From: PWQG01 sp040882255
GTDB taxonomy: Bacteria; Pseudomonadota; Gammaproteobacteria; Pseudomonadales; Pseudohongiellaceae
Assembly (NCBI GenBank): GCA_040882255.1
Contig: JBBEBP010000005.1
Coordinates: 1-64,000, forward strand
Direction: 5' to 3'
Length of the DNA: 64,000 bases
Shown: positions 30,257-40,267 of the stretch, in pieces
How positions within the stretch are numbered: the first letter of the stretch is position 1
How the letters are laid out: the number at the start of each line of letters is the position of its first letter
The notes under the pieces: model-generated
Told to the model about the DNA's origin: nothing
Database searches by the model: none
The model's input: the letters and a program-made list of their open reading frames with translations, nothing else
Made by a program: the position numbers and the translations under genes

Positions 30257-32024
30257 TGCGGCCTCGGCTGTGTGGCGATCTTTGCAGTCAGACGATCTTT
30301 CCGACGCGCCTGTTACAAGCGGTCGCGTGGTGCTGCTTATCGAAGGAAACGGCAATCGTCAGCAGATCCATCAACAACTTTCCCATAATCACGTCATCGT
30401 TTCGCCTGATGAGAGCAGGCTGATGGATGGGGACTTTGATATTGCCATCGTGGATGGCCCGGGTCTGGTGAAATGGCATGACGCCCTGCATGCGGCCAAG
30501 TCGTCCATGCAACCGGTCTTTCTCCCAGTGATGCAGATTCTGCCAGTCAAGGAGCTGCGTAACCGACCCAGAGCTGTGGCCGGCATAATCGATGATTTCG
30601 TGACCAGCCCCATTGATCTTGCAGAGTTCCTTGAACGTATCGCCAGGTTGCTAAAAACACGAAGACAGGCACTGGAGCAGCACGACGAGTTGGTTCGCCT
30701 GGTCAATTACGATCGTACGACCGGTCTGCCCAACCGCCAACTGTTTACCGAAACTCTCGAATCTACATTGCGTAGTGCAAAATCCGAAGGTGTGTCGGTA
30801 TCCGTTCTGGCTATCCATCTGCCTTTGGCAAAAATCCTCGAGACAATAGGAGCAACGGCGGCCGAGCAGGCGGCCTTATCCTGCTCTGAGCTACTGCAGG
30901 ACCTTGTCGGCGAAGAACTTGGTCTGGGCCGCTTGAGTATGGAGAAATGGGTAGTTGAGCTGCCCCCTGATATCTCGACGGAACAGATACTCGGCTTTTG
31001 CTCACGCATTGACCAGCTAGCCGTCGACCCCATTCGAGCCAGCAACGAATCGTTGCGTATCGAACCTCGAATCGGAGTTTCCGTCTATCCGGATGATGTG
31101 ACTACTGCTAGTGAGTTGATCGACGCAGCGATCGCTTCCAGCAGCCGAGCTCAAACTGGAATGCCTGCGTTTTTCGCTTCTGCCCGTCGCCATGCTGCCC
31201 TGGAGTACCTGCGTACTGAAAGCCAGCTCCACCACGCGCTCGCTGATGAGCAATTTGAACTTTGGTTGCAGCCCAAGCTCGCATTGCAGACAGGGCAGGT
31301 TCGATCGGTCGAGGCTTTGATCCGCTGGCGTCTACCCTCGGGAGAAATGGTGCCGCCTGGCAAGTTTATTCCCGTCGCCGAAAGCTGTGATCTCATCTAC
31401 CAGATTACCCGCTGGGTTATCAAGACGGCCGTCCGTATGGTGGCCGAGTGGAACAATGAGATTCGAATTGCAGTCAATATTACACCGGGAGATATTCAGC
31501 GCGCAGACTTTCTTCCTTCGCTAGAAAGGTTATGTGCGGCGCATGGGGTATCACCACAATCCATCGAGCTAGAGCTTACCGAAACCATGATCTGTGATAT
31601 GGACGAGGTGAGTGTGGCGTACCTTCGCAAATTGCGCGATGCCGGCTTCAAGATATCCATAGACGATTTTGGCACAGGTTATTCCTCACTTGGCTATCTG
31701 CATCAGCTTCCCGTGCACCAACTCAAAATTGATAAAAGTTTTATCGATAACGTGCCGGGAGATTCCAACGGGGCGGTGGTGACCCGCGCCGTTATCAATC
31801 TGGCTCGTGAGTTTGATCTCGAAATTGTGGCTGAAGGTATAGAGACGAAGCCTCAGCTCGACTACTTGCGCAAGGCGGGCGTTGATTATGGCCAGGGGTT
31901 TTATATCGCGAGACCGATGCCGGCAAACGACTTGTGTAAGTGGCTGGAAGAATGGGACCTTACAGGTCGTGGTAACTATGAACTTGATAAGGAGCCTACA
32001 AAGCGTCAGATCGTCCGTATATAA
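30246..32024 (+). CDS. Degenerate GGDEF + EAL domain c-di-GMP phosphodiesterase
   Basis: A 592-residue protein from ATG 30246 (a GTG at 30240 is the alternative). The N-terminal ~140 residues look like another divergent receiver domain. The GGDEF domain (about 155-310, DRTTGLPNRQLF) lacks the GGDEF signature (LGRLSMEKW at that place), so it should not make c-di-GMP. The EAL domain (about 325-570) keeps the signature Glu (VEALIRW), ELTETM and IDDFGTGYSSLGYL, so it should hydrolyse c-di-GMP. The output of the KaiC-like operon is therefore probably a change in c-di-GMP level. Confidence 0.9.
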   Translation: MYSNAASAVWRSLQSDDLSDAPVTSGRVVLLIEGNGNRQQIHQQLSHNHVIVSPDESRLMDGDFDIAIVDGPGLVKWHDALHAAKSSMQPVFLPVMQILPVKELRNRPRAVAGIIDDFVTSPIDLAEFLERIARLLKTRRQALEQHDELVRLVNYDRTTGLPNRQLFTETLESTLRSAKSEGVSVSVLAIHLPLAKILETIGATAAEQAALSCSELLQDLVGEELGLGRLSMEKWVVELPPDISTEQILGFCSRIDQLAVDPIRASNESLRIEPRIGVSVYPDDVTTASELIDAAIASSSRAQTGMPAFFASARRHAALEYLRTESQLHHALADEQFELWLQPKLALQTGQVRSVEALIRWRLPSGEMVPPGKFIPVAESCDLIYQITRWVIKTAVRMVAEWNNEIRIAVNITPGDIQRADFLPSLERLCAAHGVSPQSIELELTETMICDMDEVSVAYLRKLRDAGFKISIDDFGTGYSSLGYLHQLPVHQLKIDKSFIDNVPGDSNGAVVTRAVINLAREFDLEIVAEGIETKPQLDYLRKAGVDYGQGFYIARPMPANDLCKWLEEWDLTGRGNYELDKEPTKRQIVRI

Positions 32025-32090
32025 AAGAATCATGGATACAAAGAGCCCTGTGTGGAGTCATTTTCCCGGGGAATTGAATTTGGTGGTTCC

Positions 32091-32291
32091 ATGAGCAAAA
32101 AGAGTGACCCAGGTAAGTATTCCGGCAAGGATCTCGATAATCTGGTGTTCGCTGAACTTCGTTTTTCGCATCTTCGGTTCTCCGTGGTTGATTCCTGTTA
32201 TCCACAAGAACCTCTAAAAATTACTGGCCCAATTATAGGGGATGGTTACAGCGGCATCCGCTTTTCTCCACCCAGGGCGGCTCAGAACTGA
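32091..32291 (+). CDS. Possible small protein, doubtful
   Basis: A 66-codon frame (MSKKSDPGKYSGKDLDNLVF...) with no recognisable domain and a weak GGTGG before the ATG. It ends 10 bp inside the convergent gspK gene. Base use is AT-richer than the neighbours. It may be non-coding. Confidence 0.2.
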   Translation: MSKKSDPGKYSGKDLDNLVFAELRFSHLRFSVVDSCYPQEPLKITGPIIGDGYSGIRFSPPRAAQN

Positions 32292-33391
32292 CTGCCGAGA
32301 CCCGACAGATCCAGCTCGACCTCCGGCGGAGAGGTATCCGGCAACCGGCCGTAAGGATGCACCTGCAATACCGTGGCGCGCTGCGTCGGTGATCGCACCT
32401 CCAGGATCTGCCGGTACGCCTGGCGCACACGGGGAGGCTCCTCTGCATCGCCGCCCTCGTCATCGGCAACGGCGGCGTCCCGGCCGGCCGACTCGTCCTC
32501 CGTACGGGGATAGACGTAGACCGAGTAGTAGCTGGATGTATTATTACCGATCCATGGCGAAAGCTCGCTCATCTGCTCCAGTGGCACGATCTGGCCGACA
32601 TCCCCCCGATTACGGAAATCACGCTGCTCACGGTACGAAAGAATGCGCTCGATGGAGTCGTCGTCCAGACCGGGCAGCAGCTCCATGGCCTCGCGGGTGG
32701 CCAGGTTCAGGTTGACGGTGCGGCCCGAGCCGTAGATGGTGAAGGCGGCCTGCAGGTTGACTCCCTCGAACAGTGCATCGAAGCCACGGATGAGCCGCAT
32801 CTCCTCGACGCTGTCCAGTTCCGGGTTGTTGCGGGCCCGGTAGGGCACTTCCAGTGACTGGTAGTACTGACTCTCGGCGCCCCCCGGCACCGGCTGGTCA
32901 TTGAGATCGGCCCAGTCGGTCCAGGCCGCCAGCAGTTCATCGACCCGGGACGGATCATGATCCGGTCCCAGGCGGCGCTCGATGATCTGGCGCAGATTAT
33001 TGCGTGGAATCCGGTTCAGATTGATCTTGCCGGCGTGGTCATAGATGCGCACCACCATGTCCTCGTCGGCCGGGTAGTGAAGCGACAGCGGCTGGCCATT
33101 GAAGCGATAGGCGGGGATGCGTTGCAGGCCTTCGTCATCCAGTATCCGCTCCAGGTCCGGCGGTGGCGGCATGCGCTCCATGATGAGTTCCATCTCGGCC
33201 TTGTTCAGGGTGGACATCACGGCCACCAGATCCTCGCTGCCGGTGCGGTTGTGCCAGGCCGTGGTGGCCGACAGGCGCACATTGGCCGCCAGCACCGTGA
33301 CCATGATGGTCAGGATGGTGGCCGTCCACAGCACCATGATCAGTACGGCCCCGGTCTGTCGGCGTTGTGGTGACAGCTGCCCTGTTTTCAT
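32282..33391 (-). CDS. gspK: Type II secretion minor pseudopilin GspK
   Basis: A 369-residue protein with a prepilin-type N-terminus (GAVLIMVLWTATILTIMVTVL; the Gly before Ala is the cleavage point and the usual Glu5 is missing, as in GspK). A large alpha-helical domain follows (LNRIPRNNLRQIIERRLG, VNLNLATREAMELLPGLDDDSIERIL). GspK caps the pseudopilus tip with GspI and GspJ. It is the last gene of the operon and overlaps gspJ by four bases. Confidence 0.92.
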   Translation of the reverse strand: MKTGQLSPQRRQTGAVLIMVLWTATILTIMVTVLAANVRLSATTAWHNRTGSEDLVAVMSTLNKAEMELIMERMPPPPDLERILDDEGLQRIPAYRFNGQPLSLHYPADEDMVVRIYDHAGKINLNRIPRNNLRQIIERRLGPDHDPSRVDELLAAWTDWADLNDQPVPGGAESQYYQSLEVPYRARNNPELDSVEEMRLIRGFDALFEGVNLQAAFTIYGSGRTVNLNLATREAMELLPGLDDDSIERILSYREQRDFRNRGDVGQIVPLEQMSELSPWIGNNTSSYYSVYVYPRTEDESAGRDAAVADDEGGDAEEPPRVRQAYRQILEVRSPTQRATVLQVHPYGRLPDTSPPEVELDLSGLGSQF

Positions 33392-34053
33392 TCGTCAGCC
33401 AATGGATTGGGGTTGATACTGCGATGCGTGTTGGCGAACACCGGTGCCACAATGTCCAGCACGGCGTCTCGATCACGCCCACTGCCCTCCAGCGGACTAA
33501 GCAGCACATGGACGGCCAGGGGCAGGCCCATCCGTTGTTCACCGTCCCAGGTGTCCCGCCAGATCCGCTGTCCGTCACCCTGCTGCACCAGATAACGGAA
33601 CTCGGCCGTGTAGCCCGGCAGCAAGGCGCGTTCAGGCGCCGCCTCCAGCCGCGCCTCCGGGCTATCGGTGAGCGCGGGCGCCAGCTGTAATGCGACACCC
33701 TCCCCGGGGTCGGACTCCAGTCGCCAGGCCGTCAGGCCGCCGCTGCGCTGCGGTGATACGGTCGATACCCACGCCAGACTGTCCGGTTCGCCGCGGAAGA
33801 AAATGAACCGGCCCAGCGTGTCCATGTCGCGGTAACTGTGCGCCATGGCGCCCTGCAGGGCACGCTCCACCTGCAGCATGGCGACGGTCTGGTCCAGTGT
33901 GGTGTCCAGGCCCTCCTGATTGTCATCCCAGTCGCGCACCACGCCGTACACTCCGGCGCTGAGCAGGGTCAGCAACAGGGCGGTCAGGCTCAGGGCCAGC
34001 ATCAGTTCCAGCAGCGTGAAGCCGCGTGCGTATTTCAGGTCAGCGAGGGACAT
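33388..34053 (-). CDS. gspJ: Type II secretion minor pseudopilin GspJ
   Basis: A 221-residue protein from ATG 34053, chosen because it places the prepilin motif RGFTLLELMLALSLTALL near the start. Beta-rich C-terminal region as expected. It forms the tip complex with GspI and GspK. It overlaps gspI by 14 bp and gspK by four. Confidence 0.9.
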   Translation of the reverse strand: MSLADLKYARGFTLLELMLALSLTALLLTLLSAGVYGVVRDWDDNQEGLDTTLDQTVAMLQVERALQGAMAHSYRDMDTLGRFIFFRGEPDSLAWVSTVSPQRSGGLTAWRLESDPGEGVALQLAPALTDSPEARLEAAPERALLPGYTAEFRYLVQQGDGQRIWRDTWDGEQRMGLPLAVHVLLSPLEGSGRDRDAVLDIVAPVFANTHRSINPNPLADE

Positions 34054-34426
34054 CGGATTCGATCCAGCGACTGCCGGTGAGTGTGTCATCACTGTCGCCG
34101 TCCTGCAGCTCATAACGCTGCAACAGCCAGGTGGTGGGCGTGGTGCGGCGGATGGGGTCCGGCATCAGCTCCCCGGAACGCGCCGTGAAACGCAGCCGGC
34201 CGGGGCGCTGCAGTGATTCCAGCTCGCCTTCGCGCGGCTCAAGCTGCGCAAACTGGATGGCGGCGCGGCGCTGGACAGCCTCATGCAGGGTGTCCTGTGC
34301 CGATACGGCGAGGCGTTTGCTGCCGGCCGACAGGGACAGCAGCCCACCCAGCACCAGTCCGGTGATGGTCAGTGCCATCATGACCTCCAGCAGTGTAAAG
34401 CCCTTCTGCCTGTCCGCACGGATCAT
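34040..34426 (-). CDS. gspI: Type II secretion minor pseudopilin GspI
   Basis: A 128-residue protein from ATG 34426: MIRADRQKGFTLLEVMMALT is a standard prepilin peptidase site with Glu5. The start codon overlaps the gspH stop by four bases. It is thought to nucleate the pseudopilus tip. Confidence 0.9.
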   Translation of the reverse strand: MIRADRQKGFTLLEVMMALTITGLVLGGLLSLSAGSKRLAVSAQDTLHEAVQRRAAIQFAQLEPREGELESLQRPGRLRFTARSGELMPDPIRRTTPTTWLLQRYELQDGDSDDTLTGSRWIESDVPR

Positions 34427-34914
34427 CGACGCACCCGTTCCTCGATCATCTCGGTCTCGACCCGCCCGGAGAACGGATCGATGCGGATCAGCGCCTGCCG
34501 GTCCTGCCCGAACCACAACAGTTCGCCGCCAGTGGCACCCCCTTCCGGGAAGAATTGCAGGGTCATTTCCGTCTCTGGCCGGGCCCGCTCGCCGGCGGTC
34601 TCCCGGAAGGCCATCTCAATGCCGCCGGCCAGACGGAATTCGCTGACCCGATCGCCACGTTCCGCCGCCGCGCCGTCTTCCGCTTCCCCGGCAATGCGAA
34701 AACGCACCTCGGTGGCCTGTCCCTCCACCACCGCCATGCGCCGGGCATGATTGAGCAGGCCGGCGGCTTCACGCAACTGGGCGTCGAAGCGGCGCGCGCC
34801 GATTCCGCTCAGGTTCGGCGCCACCAGGCTGACCGCCATGCCCAGGATGGCCAACACCATGAGGATCTCGAGCAGGGAGAAACCGCGTTGCTCAGAGCGA
34901 AATGTCAGCGTCAT
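34423..34914 (-). CDS. gspH: Type II secretion minor pseudopilin GspH
   Basis: A 163-residue protein from ATG 34914 with prepilin motif RGFSLLEILMVLAILG, followed by a beta-rich domain (ARRFDAQLREAAGLLNHARR early, then ELLWFGQDRQALIRIDPFSG). It joins the tip complex to the major pseudopilin. It overlaps gspG by 23 bp. Confidence 0.9.
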   Translation of the reverse strand: MTLTFRSEQRGFSLLEILMVLAILGMAVSLVAPNLSGIGARRFDAQLREAAGLLNHARRMAVVEGQATEVRFRIAGEAEDGAAAERGDRVSEFRLAGGIEMAFRETAGERARPETEMTLQFFPEGGATGGELLWFGQDRQALIRIDPFSGRVETEMIEERVRR

Positions 34915-35320
34915 TGTCCTCGCCACCCTCACGGCCATCGGCGCCGTAGGACATCAGCTCGAAGTCCCGTCCGTCGGAACTGTACTCGTAGGGGTTGCCC
35001 CAGGGGTCTGCGGGCACATCGCTGCGGATGTACGGCCCGTTCCACGACGAGCGGCCACTGGTGTTCTCCAGCAGGCCGTCCAGCGCCTCCGGATAACGGC
35101 CAGTGTCCAGCCGGTGTGCGTCCAGGGCGCTGCTCAGAGACGAGATCTGCGAACGCGCGGCGTCCCGGCGGGCACTGTCGGCCTGGTTGAACAGATTGGG
35201 CGCGACCATTACGGCCAGCATGCCGAGGATGGCCATCACGATCAGCAGTTCGATGATGGTGAAGCCCCGCTGGGGGTGGCTGCACTGTGTCCGGTTTTCC
35301 TGGTGGTACTTCATGTTCAA
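34892..35320 (-). CDS. gspG: Type II secretion major pseudopilin GspG
   Basis: A 142-residue protein with prepilin motif RGFTIIELLIVMAILGMLA and the GspG-specific C-terminus (WNGPYIRSDVPADPWGNPYEY and an acidic calcium-site loop EDNDAD). It forms the shaft of the pseudopilus that pushes substrates through the secretin. The start may be either of two close ATG codons. Confidence 0.93.
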   Translation of the reverse strand: MNMKYHQENRTQCSHPQRGFTIIELLIVMAILGMLAVMVAPNLFNQADSARRDAARSQISSLSSALDAHRLDTGRYPEALDGLLENTSGRSSWNGPYIRSDVPADPWGNPYEYSSDGRDFELMSYGADGREGGEDNDADISL

Positions 35321-35368
35321 TTCCTCTGGCGTCTGTCAATGTCGCAGGTGATCGGGTGGTGATGTTGC

Positions 35369-37516
35369 TCAGAATTCCGAGTCGTCGATCATGTCCGCAG
35401 CGCGCAGGAAACGGTCGCTGATAGCCTCGTAGTTGTTCCCGTCGGGCTCGTTCAGGTCCATGATTTCCGGGCGCAGCACGATGAACAGCTCCTGGCGCTC
35501 ATTGTTGTTGCGCTGGTAGGAGAACAGACCGCCAAGCCCCGGAATCCGGTTCAGGAACGGCACGCCGGTGTTGAGGACATCGTTATTGTCCTGGATCAGC
35601 CCGCCCAGTACGACGTTCTCGCCGTTGCGCGCCACCACCGTGGTCTCGATCTCCTGATTCTGGAAGATCGGGTTCTCGTCCACGCCGGACCCTTCCGACA
35701 GCGACGACAGGTTCTGGGTGATGGTCAGGTTGACCACTCCGTCATCGTTGATGCGGGGCGTGATGCCCAGAGTGATACCGGTATCGCGATACTGGATGTT
35801 GGTGGTGGTACCCACCTGGGTCGCCGTCTCTCCAAGCCGGACCGGCACTTCCGAGCCGATCTGGATTCGCCCTTCCATGTTGTTGACCACGGTCAGGGAC
35901 GGCCGGGCCAGCAAGCGCACTTCATTGTTGGTCGCAATGGCCTCCAGGGTGGCTTCGATCCGTGCCGACCCGTCCAGGAACGAGCGGTTGAAGAGCAGCC
36001 CGCCCAGTCCACCGGACCCGTCCTCACCGCCGGACGGCAGGAAAGAGGTGCCCACCGTGGCACTGCCGCTACCGAGATTCTCCGCCACCCGGCTCCAGTC
36101 CACGCCGAACGCGGTGTCATCGGTCAGGGTGATCTGGGCGATGGCCGCGTTGATCATGACCTGCAACGGCACCGAATCGAGCTGGTTGATGGTGGCCAGC
36201 AGTTGCCGGTAATCGCGGGGCGTGCCCCGGATCAACAGGGTGTTGGTGGCATCATCGGCCACGATGCTGACCCGGAGGTCGGCGGAAATGGCCACCCGGG
36301 TCACGGACATCGCATTTGCATCACCGTCTTCCCCGGCGTCCTCTCCTTCCGCCTCACGCACCATGTCCCGGCGGCGTTCTGCTTCAGACCGGTCGGAGTC
36401 AGTGCCGGATTCTCCATCATTGTCGCGCCGGAATACTTCGCTGAGGGTGGCGGCCAGCTCCGTGGCGTTCAGGTTTTTGACGCGGTAACGGAATAACTGT
36501 TCTGCCTGTTCCTGGTCGGCATCGTCCAGCAGCCGAACCCAGCGCGTGATCTCCTCGAAGCCGCGGTTGGCCGGCGCGGTGACCAGCAGGGCATTGATAC
36601 GTGCCAGGGGCTGGACCTGATAGGCGGGCGAATCCCCTTCGATCATGGTCAACACCTCGCCCAGCTCCTCGGCCACATCGGTGGCGCTGGCACTGTCCAG
36701 TTCATACAGGCGGATGCCCTGGCTGCGGAACGGGTCGTCGTCAATCAGTTGCAGAAGCTCGTTGATCCGTGACAGTTGTGACTCATTGGCGATGATGCTC
36801 ACGGTATTGCTGTTGCCGATACGCAGTACCTGCCCCTCCGGCTGCAGCAGAGGCTGCAGGATCTCCAGCGCGGAAGGGACGGCAATATGGGTGATGGGCG
36901 TGATCTGCATGACGGTACTGGCCGTGCCTCCTCCCATGGAATCCGGCGTGGTGATTTCCATGGGCAGGGTCAGATCGGATTGCCGGGCGTAATATACATT
37001 GCCCACCTGTTCCAGCACCACGCCGGCCTCGCGCGTCAACAGACGAACCAGGGGCCAGATGTCCTGGTAACTCAACGAACGGTTCTGCGCGGTGCGGACG
37101 CTGACCTGTTCGTCGATGGCCGGATCGATGACAATGGAAATGTCCAGGGCATCAGCCAGATCCGCCAGCACTTCCCGCAGGTCCGCCTGCTCGTAGTTGA
37201 GCTCAACGACATCATTGGACGGTGGCTGCACGGGGGCGGGCGGATTTTCGCGGTATCCGTCGAGGCCGGCCGCATCCCCTTCGCGGTTGATCTCCTCGAT
37301 CAGCCGCTGGCGTTCTTCACGCCGGGCCAGCTCCGCTGCGGAGGGCTCCGGCTGATTACCGAGCTGCGTGGCTCGAGTGGATTCCGCACGACTTTCGTTG
37401 CCGTCGCTGGAGTCGCCGCCATCCACCGGCTCGTCGGGCGGTGACTCCAGTGCGGCGCAGGAGGCCAAAAACAGCACGGCTGCACAAAGCGCCAGTTCTT
37501 TTATCATTCCTTTCAC
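35369..37516 (-). CDS. gspD: Type II secretion secretin GspD
   Basis: A 715-residue outer-membrane secretin. It has a lipoprotein-type signal (LFLASCAAL), so it may be lipidated rather than rely on a pilotin. The N0 domain (VVELNYEQADLREVLADLADAL) and N1-N3 repeats follow to about residue 430, then the secretin core (ATNNEVRLLARPSLTVVNNM, GSEVPV, GGLIQDN, IPGLGGLF). An acidic insert lies in the N3 region (DNDGESGTDSDRSEAERRRD). It forms the dodecameric or pentadecameric exit pore of the type II system. Confidence 0.95.
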   Translation of the reverse strand: MKGMIKELALCAAVLFLASCAALESPPDEPVDGGDSSDGNESRAESTRATQLGNQPEPSAAELARREERQRLIEEINREGDAAGLDGYRENPPAPVQPPSNDVVELNYEQADLREVLADLADALDISIVIDPAIDEQVSVRTAQNRSLSYQDIWPLVRLLTREAGVVLEQVGNVYYARQSDLTLPMEITTPDSMGGGTASTVMQITPITHIAVPSALEILQPLLQPEGQVLRIGNSNTVSIIANESQLSRINELLQLIDDDPFRSQGIRLYELDSASATDVAEELGEVLTMIEGDSPAYQVQPLARINALLVTAPANRGFEEITRWVRLLDDADQEQAEQLFRYRVKNLNATELAATLSEVFRRDNDGESGTDSDRSEAERRRDMVREAEGEDAGEDGDANAMSVTRVAISADLRVSIVADDATNTLLIRGTPRDYRQLLATINQLDSVPLQVMINAAIAQITLTDDTAFGVDWSRVAENLGSGSATVGTSFLPSGGEDGSGGLGGLLFNRSFLDGSARIEATLEAIATNNEVRLLARPSLTVVNNMEGRIQIGSEVPVRLGETATQVGTTTNIQYRDTGITLGITPRINDDGVVNLTITQNLSSLSEGSGVDENPIFQNQEIETTVVARNGENVVLGGLIQDNNDVLNTGVPFLNRIPGLGGLFSYQRNNNERQELFIVLRPEIMDLNEPDGNNYEAISDRFLRAADMIDDSEF

Positions 37517-37571
37517 CCTGTCATCTCCAGTTTTCGGAGAGTCGATGGACTCCCCCGGCAGCCCCGGCTGC

Positions 37572-38786
37572 TCAGAATTCTACGGCGTTCATGCTGAATA
37601 CGGCGGACAGCATGGTGATCGTGATCCCGCCCACGGCAATCCCGAGAAACAGGATCAATGCCGGCTGCAGCGCCGATACCAGCCGGTCCATCTGACTCTT
37701 CACCGACTGATCGAATGTGTCGGCCGTCTTCAGCAGAATCGCGCCTGTGCGTCCCGACTCCTCGCCCACTGTCACCAGCTGGTGCAGCAACGTCGGAAAA
37801 ACGCCGGTGCGCTCCAGGGAGAGGCCCAGTCCGGCACCACCTCTCACATCTTCTTCTACCTGTCGCAGGTGTTCCACCAGCGCGCTGTTGCCGATCACGT
37901 CCCGTGCCACGCGCAGAGCCTGGATCAGTGGAATGCCGGCTTCCAGCAATGACCCCAGGGTTCGCGCGAACAACGCACATTCCCGGTACAACAATAACTG
38001 ACCCAGCAGCGGCCACTGCAACAGCCAACTGTGCTTGCGCCGCCGCGTGAGCGGATCACTGTCCAGGCGCTTCCACCACGCCACGGCCACCACCACCGCC
38101 ACCACCAGCAGCCAGCCCCAGTTCTTGACGCCATCGCTGAGCGCCAGCAAAAACGCGGCAGATGCGGGGATCTCTGTACCCGCATCCTCGAACATCACGG
38201 CGAACTGCGGGACCACGAAGGCCAGCAACAACACGACCGAGATGATGCCAGTGACCAGCAGCACGGCCGGGTAGATCATCGCCGACAGGATGGCCTGCCG
38301 GTTGCTGCTCGCGGTCTCCAGGAATCCGGCCAGATCAGGCAGCAACTGATGCAGGATACCGCCTTCCTCGCCAGCGCGTACGATGTTCACGTACATCCGC
38401 GAGAACACATCCGGACGCGCCTCCATGGCCGCGGCCAGGCTGCGGCCTTCCTTGACGTCGCGCCGCAGCGTCACCACCAGGTCCCGCATTGCGGCGGACT
38501 CGGTGACGCCTTCCAGCAGGCGTAAGGCCCGGTCGATCGGGATGCGGGCCTCCACCAGCGTACACAGGCCGGTGGTGAAATCCAGCAGATCAGAGGGCCG
38601 GATCCGCCGGCGGCGCCGCTTGCCACTGTCGGACCCGCGCGCGGCCGGTGTCACTTTCACCGGTATCAGTTTACGGGCCTGCAGGACGCTGACCGCCTCG
38701 CGTTCGGACTCGGCGGCCACGCGTCCGTTCTGCATACGGCCCTGCGCATCGTAGGCCTGATAGTCGAAGTAGCCGGCCGCACTCAT
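37572..38786 (-). CDS. gspF: Type II secretion inner-membrane platform protein GspF
   Basis: A 404-residue protein with two repeats of the GspF cytoplasmic domain and three membrane segments (about 170-190, 220-240 and 375-400). It starts YFDYQAYDAQGRMQNGRVAAES, typical of GspF. It links the GspE motor to the pseudopilus. The start overlaps the gspE stop by four bases. Confidence 0.93.
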   Translation of the reverse strand: MSAAGYFDYQAYDAQGRMQNGRVAAESEREAVSVLQARKLIPVKVTPAARGSDSGKRRRRRIRPSDLLDFTTGLCTLVEARIPIDRALRLLEGVTESAAMRDLVVTLRRDVKEGRSLAAAMEARPDVFSRMYVNIVRAGEEGGILHQLLPDLAGFLETASSNRQAILSAMIYPAVLLVTGIISVVLLLAFVVPQFAVMFEDAGTEIPASAAFLLALSDGVKNWGWLLVVAVVVAVAWWKRLDSDPLTRRRKHSWLLQWPLLGQLLLYRECALFARTLGSLLEAGIPLIQALRVARDVIGNSALVEHLRQVEEDVRGGAGLGLSLERTGVFPTLLHQLVTVGEESGRTGAILLKTADTFDQSVKSQMDRLVSALQPALILFLGIAVGGITITMLSAVFSMNAVEF

Positions 38787-40267
38787 ATCGCTCTGGTCAC
38801 CCTGACGACTTCTTCCGGTGTGGTCATGCCTGCCGCCAGCTTTTCCAGTGCATCCTGGCGCAGGGTCTTCATGCCTTCCTCTTTGGCGTGACGGCGGATC
38901 ACATTGGCATCGGAACCGATGGCCACCTCGTGACGCACATCGTCCGACAATACCAGCAGTTCATACAGGCCGATCCGGCCACGATAACCGGTCTCTCCGC
39001 AACGCTCGCAGCCCCGGCCCCGGCGGATCACCGGATAGTCGTCACGGGAGACGCCCAGTGCGATCGCGTCGTCGTCGCTGAGCGGCATCTGTTCCGCGCA
39101 GTTGGTACATACCCGCCGCACCAGACGCTGGGCCTGCACGGCGAGCAGGCTGGAACTGATCAGATAGCTCTCCACGCCCATGTCCTGCAGCCGCGTGATG
39201 GCCCCGGCGGCGTCATTGGTATGCAGGGTGGAAAATACCAGATGACCGGTCAGCGCCGATTCGATGGCGATCTCGGCGGTTTCGTGGTCTCGGATCTCGC
39301 CTACCATCAGCACGTCCGGGTCCTGGCGCACGATAGAGCGCAGGCCGGCAGCAAAGGTCAGGCCGATGCCCTGGTTGGCCTGGATCTGCGTGATGCCTTC
39401 CAGTTGGTACTCCACCGGGTCCTCGATGGTGATGATCTTCTGCCGCTCGCTGTTGATCTTCTCCAGCGTGGCGTAGAGCGTGGTGGTTTTGCCGCTGCCG
39501 GTGGGGCCGGTGATCAGGATCATGCCGTGCGGCTGGGTAATCAGGGATTCGTACTGGCGGCGCAGGTGCTCGGGCATGCCCAGCTCTTCCAGGCTGACGG
39601 CGGTGTCGCTGCGATCCAGGATGCGCAGCACCACGGATTCACCGTGCACACCGGGCAGGGTGGAAACACGCATATCGAGCTGGCGATGACCGATGCGCGA
39701 ATCGATACGGCCGTCCTGGGGCAGACGCTTCTCACCGATGTCCAGCCGTGCCATCAGTTTCAGCCGCGAGGCCACGGCGGTGGTGACCTTGACGGGCAGA
39801 CGCTCGATGCGGGTCATGATGCCATCCACCCGGCAGCGTACGTCCAGGTACTCTTCATTGGGCTCGAAGTGGATGTCGCTGGCGTTCAGGTCCAGCGCCC
39901 GGGCGAACAGGTGGTTGACCAGGCGGATAATCGGCGCCTCGGAAGCCAGGTCACGCAGCTCCTCGTCATCCTCGAAGCCGGACACGAACACATCGTCGGA
40001 AGCCTCGCTGTCGATGGCCGGCGACAGGGTGGCGCGCCAGTGGCGGATCAGCCGGTTCACCGACTCGGCATCCGATGGCCGGAATGAGATATCCGGCCCC
40101 ATGGCGAAGCGGATGCGATTGCGCAGTTCCGGTTCCGGTATGCCGTCGCAGACCAGCACACCGCTGTCCTCGAAATCCTGCGCCGGTGCAATGCCCTCGG
40201 GCTCCAGCAACTGGCTGAAGAGGGGCAGGGTCAGGCCGGACAGTGTCTGTTCTGCTGTTTCACTCAT
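38783..40267 (-). CDS. gspE: Type II secretion ATPase GspE
   Basis: A 494-residue hexameric motor: an N-terminal GspL-binding domain, then Walker A GPTGSGKTT, Asp box, Walker B VGEIRDHETAEIA and the tetracysteine zinc element (CTNC..CERC) near residue 400. It powers pseudopilus assembly. It overlaps gspM by eight bases. Confidence 0.95.
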   Translation of the reverse strand: MSETAEQTLSGLTLPLFSQLLEPEGIAPAQDFEDSGVLVCDGIPEPELRNRIRFAMGPDISFRPSDAESVNRLIRHWRATLSPAIDSEASDDVFVSGFEDDEELRDLASEAPIIRLVNHLFARALDLNASDIHFEPNEEYLDVRCRVDGIMTRIERLPVKVTTAVASRLKLMARLDIGEKRLPQDGRIDSRIGHRQLDMRVSTLPGVHGESVVLRILDRSDTAVSLEELGMPEHLRRQYESLITQPHGMILITGPTGSGKTTTLYATLEKINSERQKIITIEDPVEYQLEGITQIQANQGIGLTFAAGLRSIVRQDPDVLMVGEIRDHETAEIAIESALTGHLVFSTLHTNDAAGAITRLQDMGVESYLISSSLLAVQAQRLVRRVCTNCAEQMPLSDDDAIALGVSRDDYPVIRRGRGCERCGETGYRGRIGLYELLVLSDDVRHEVAIGSDANVIRRHAKEEGMKTLRQDALEKLAAGMTTPEEVVRVTRAI

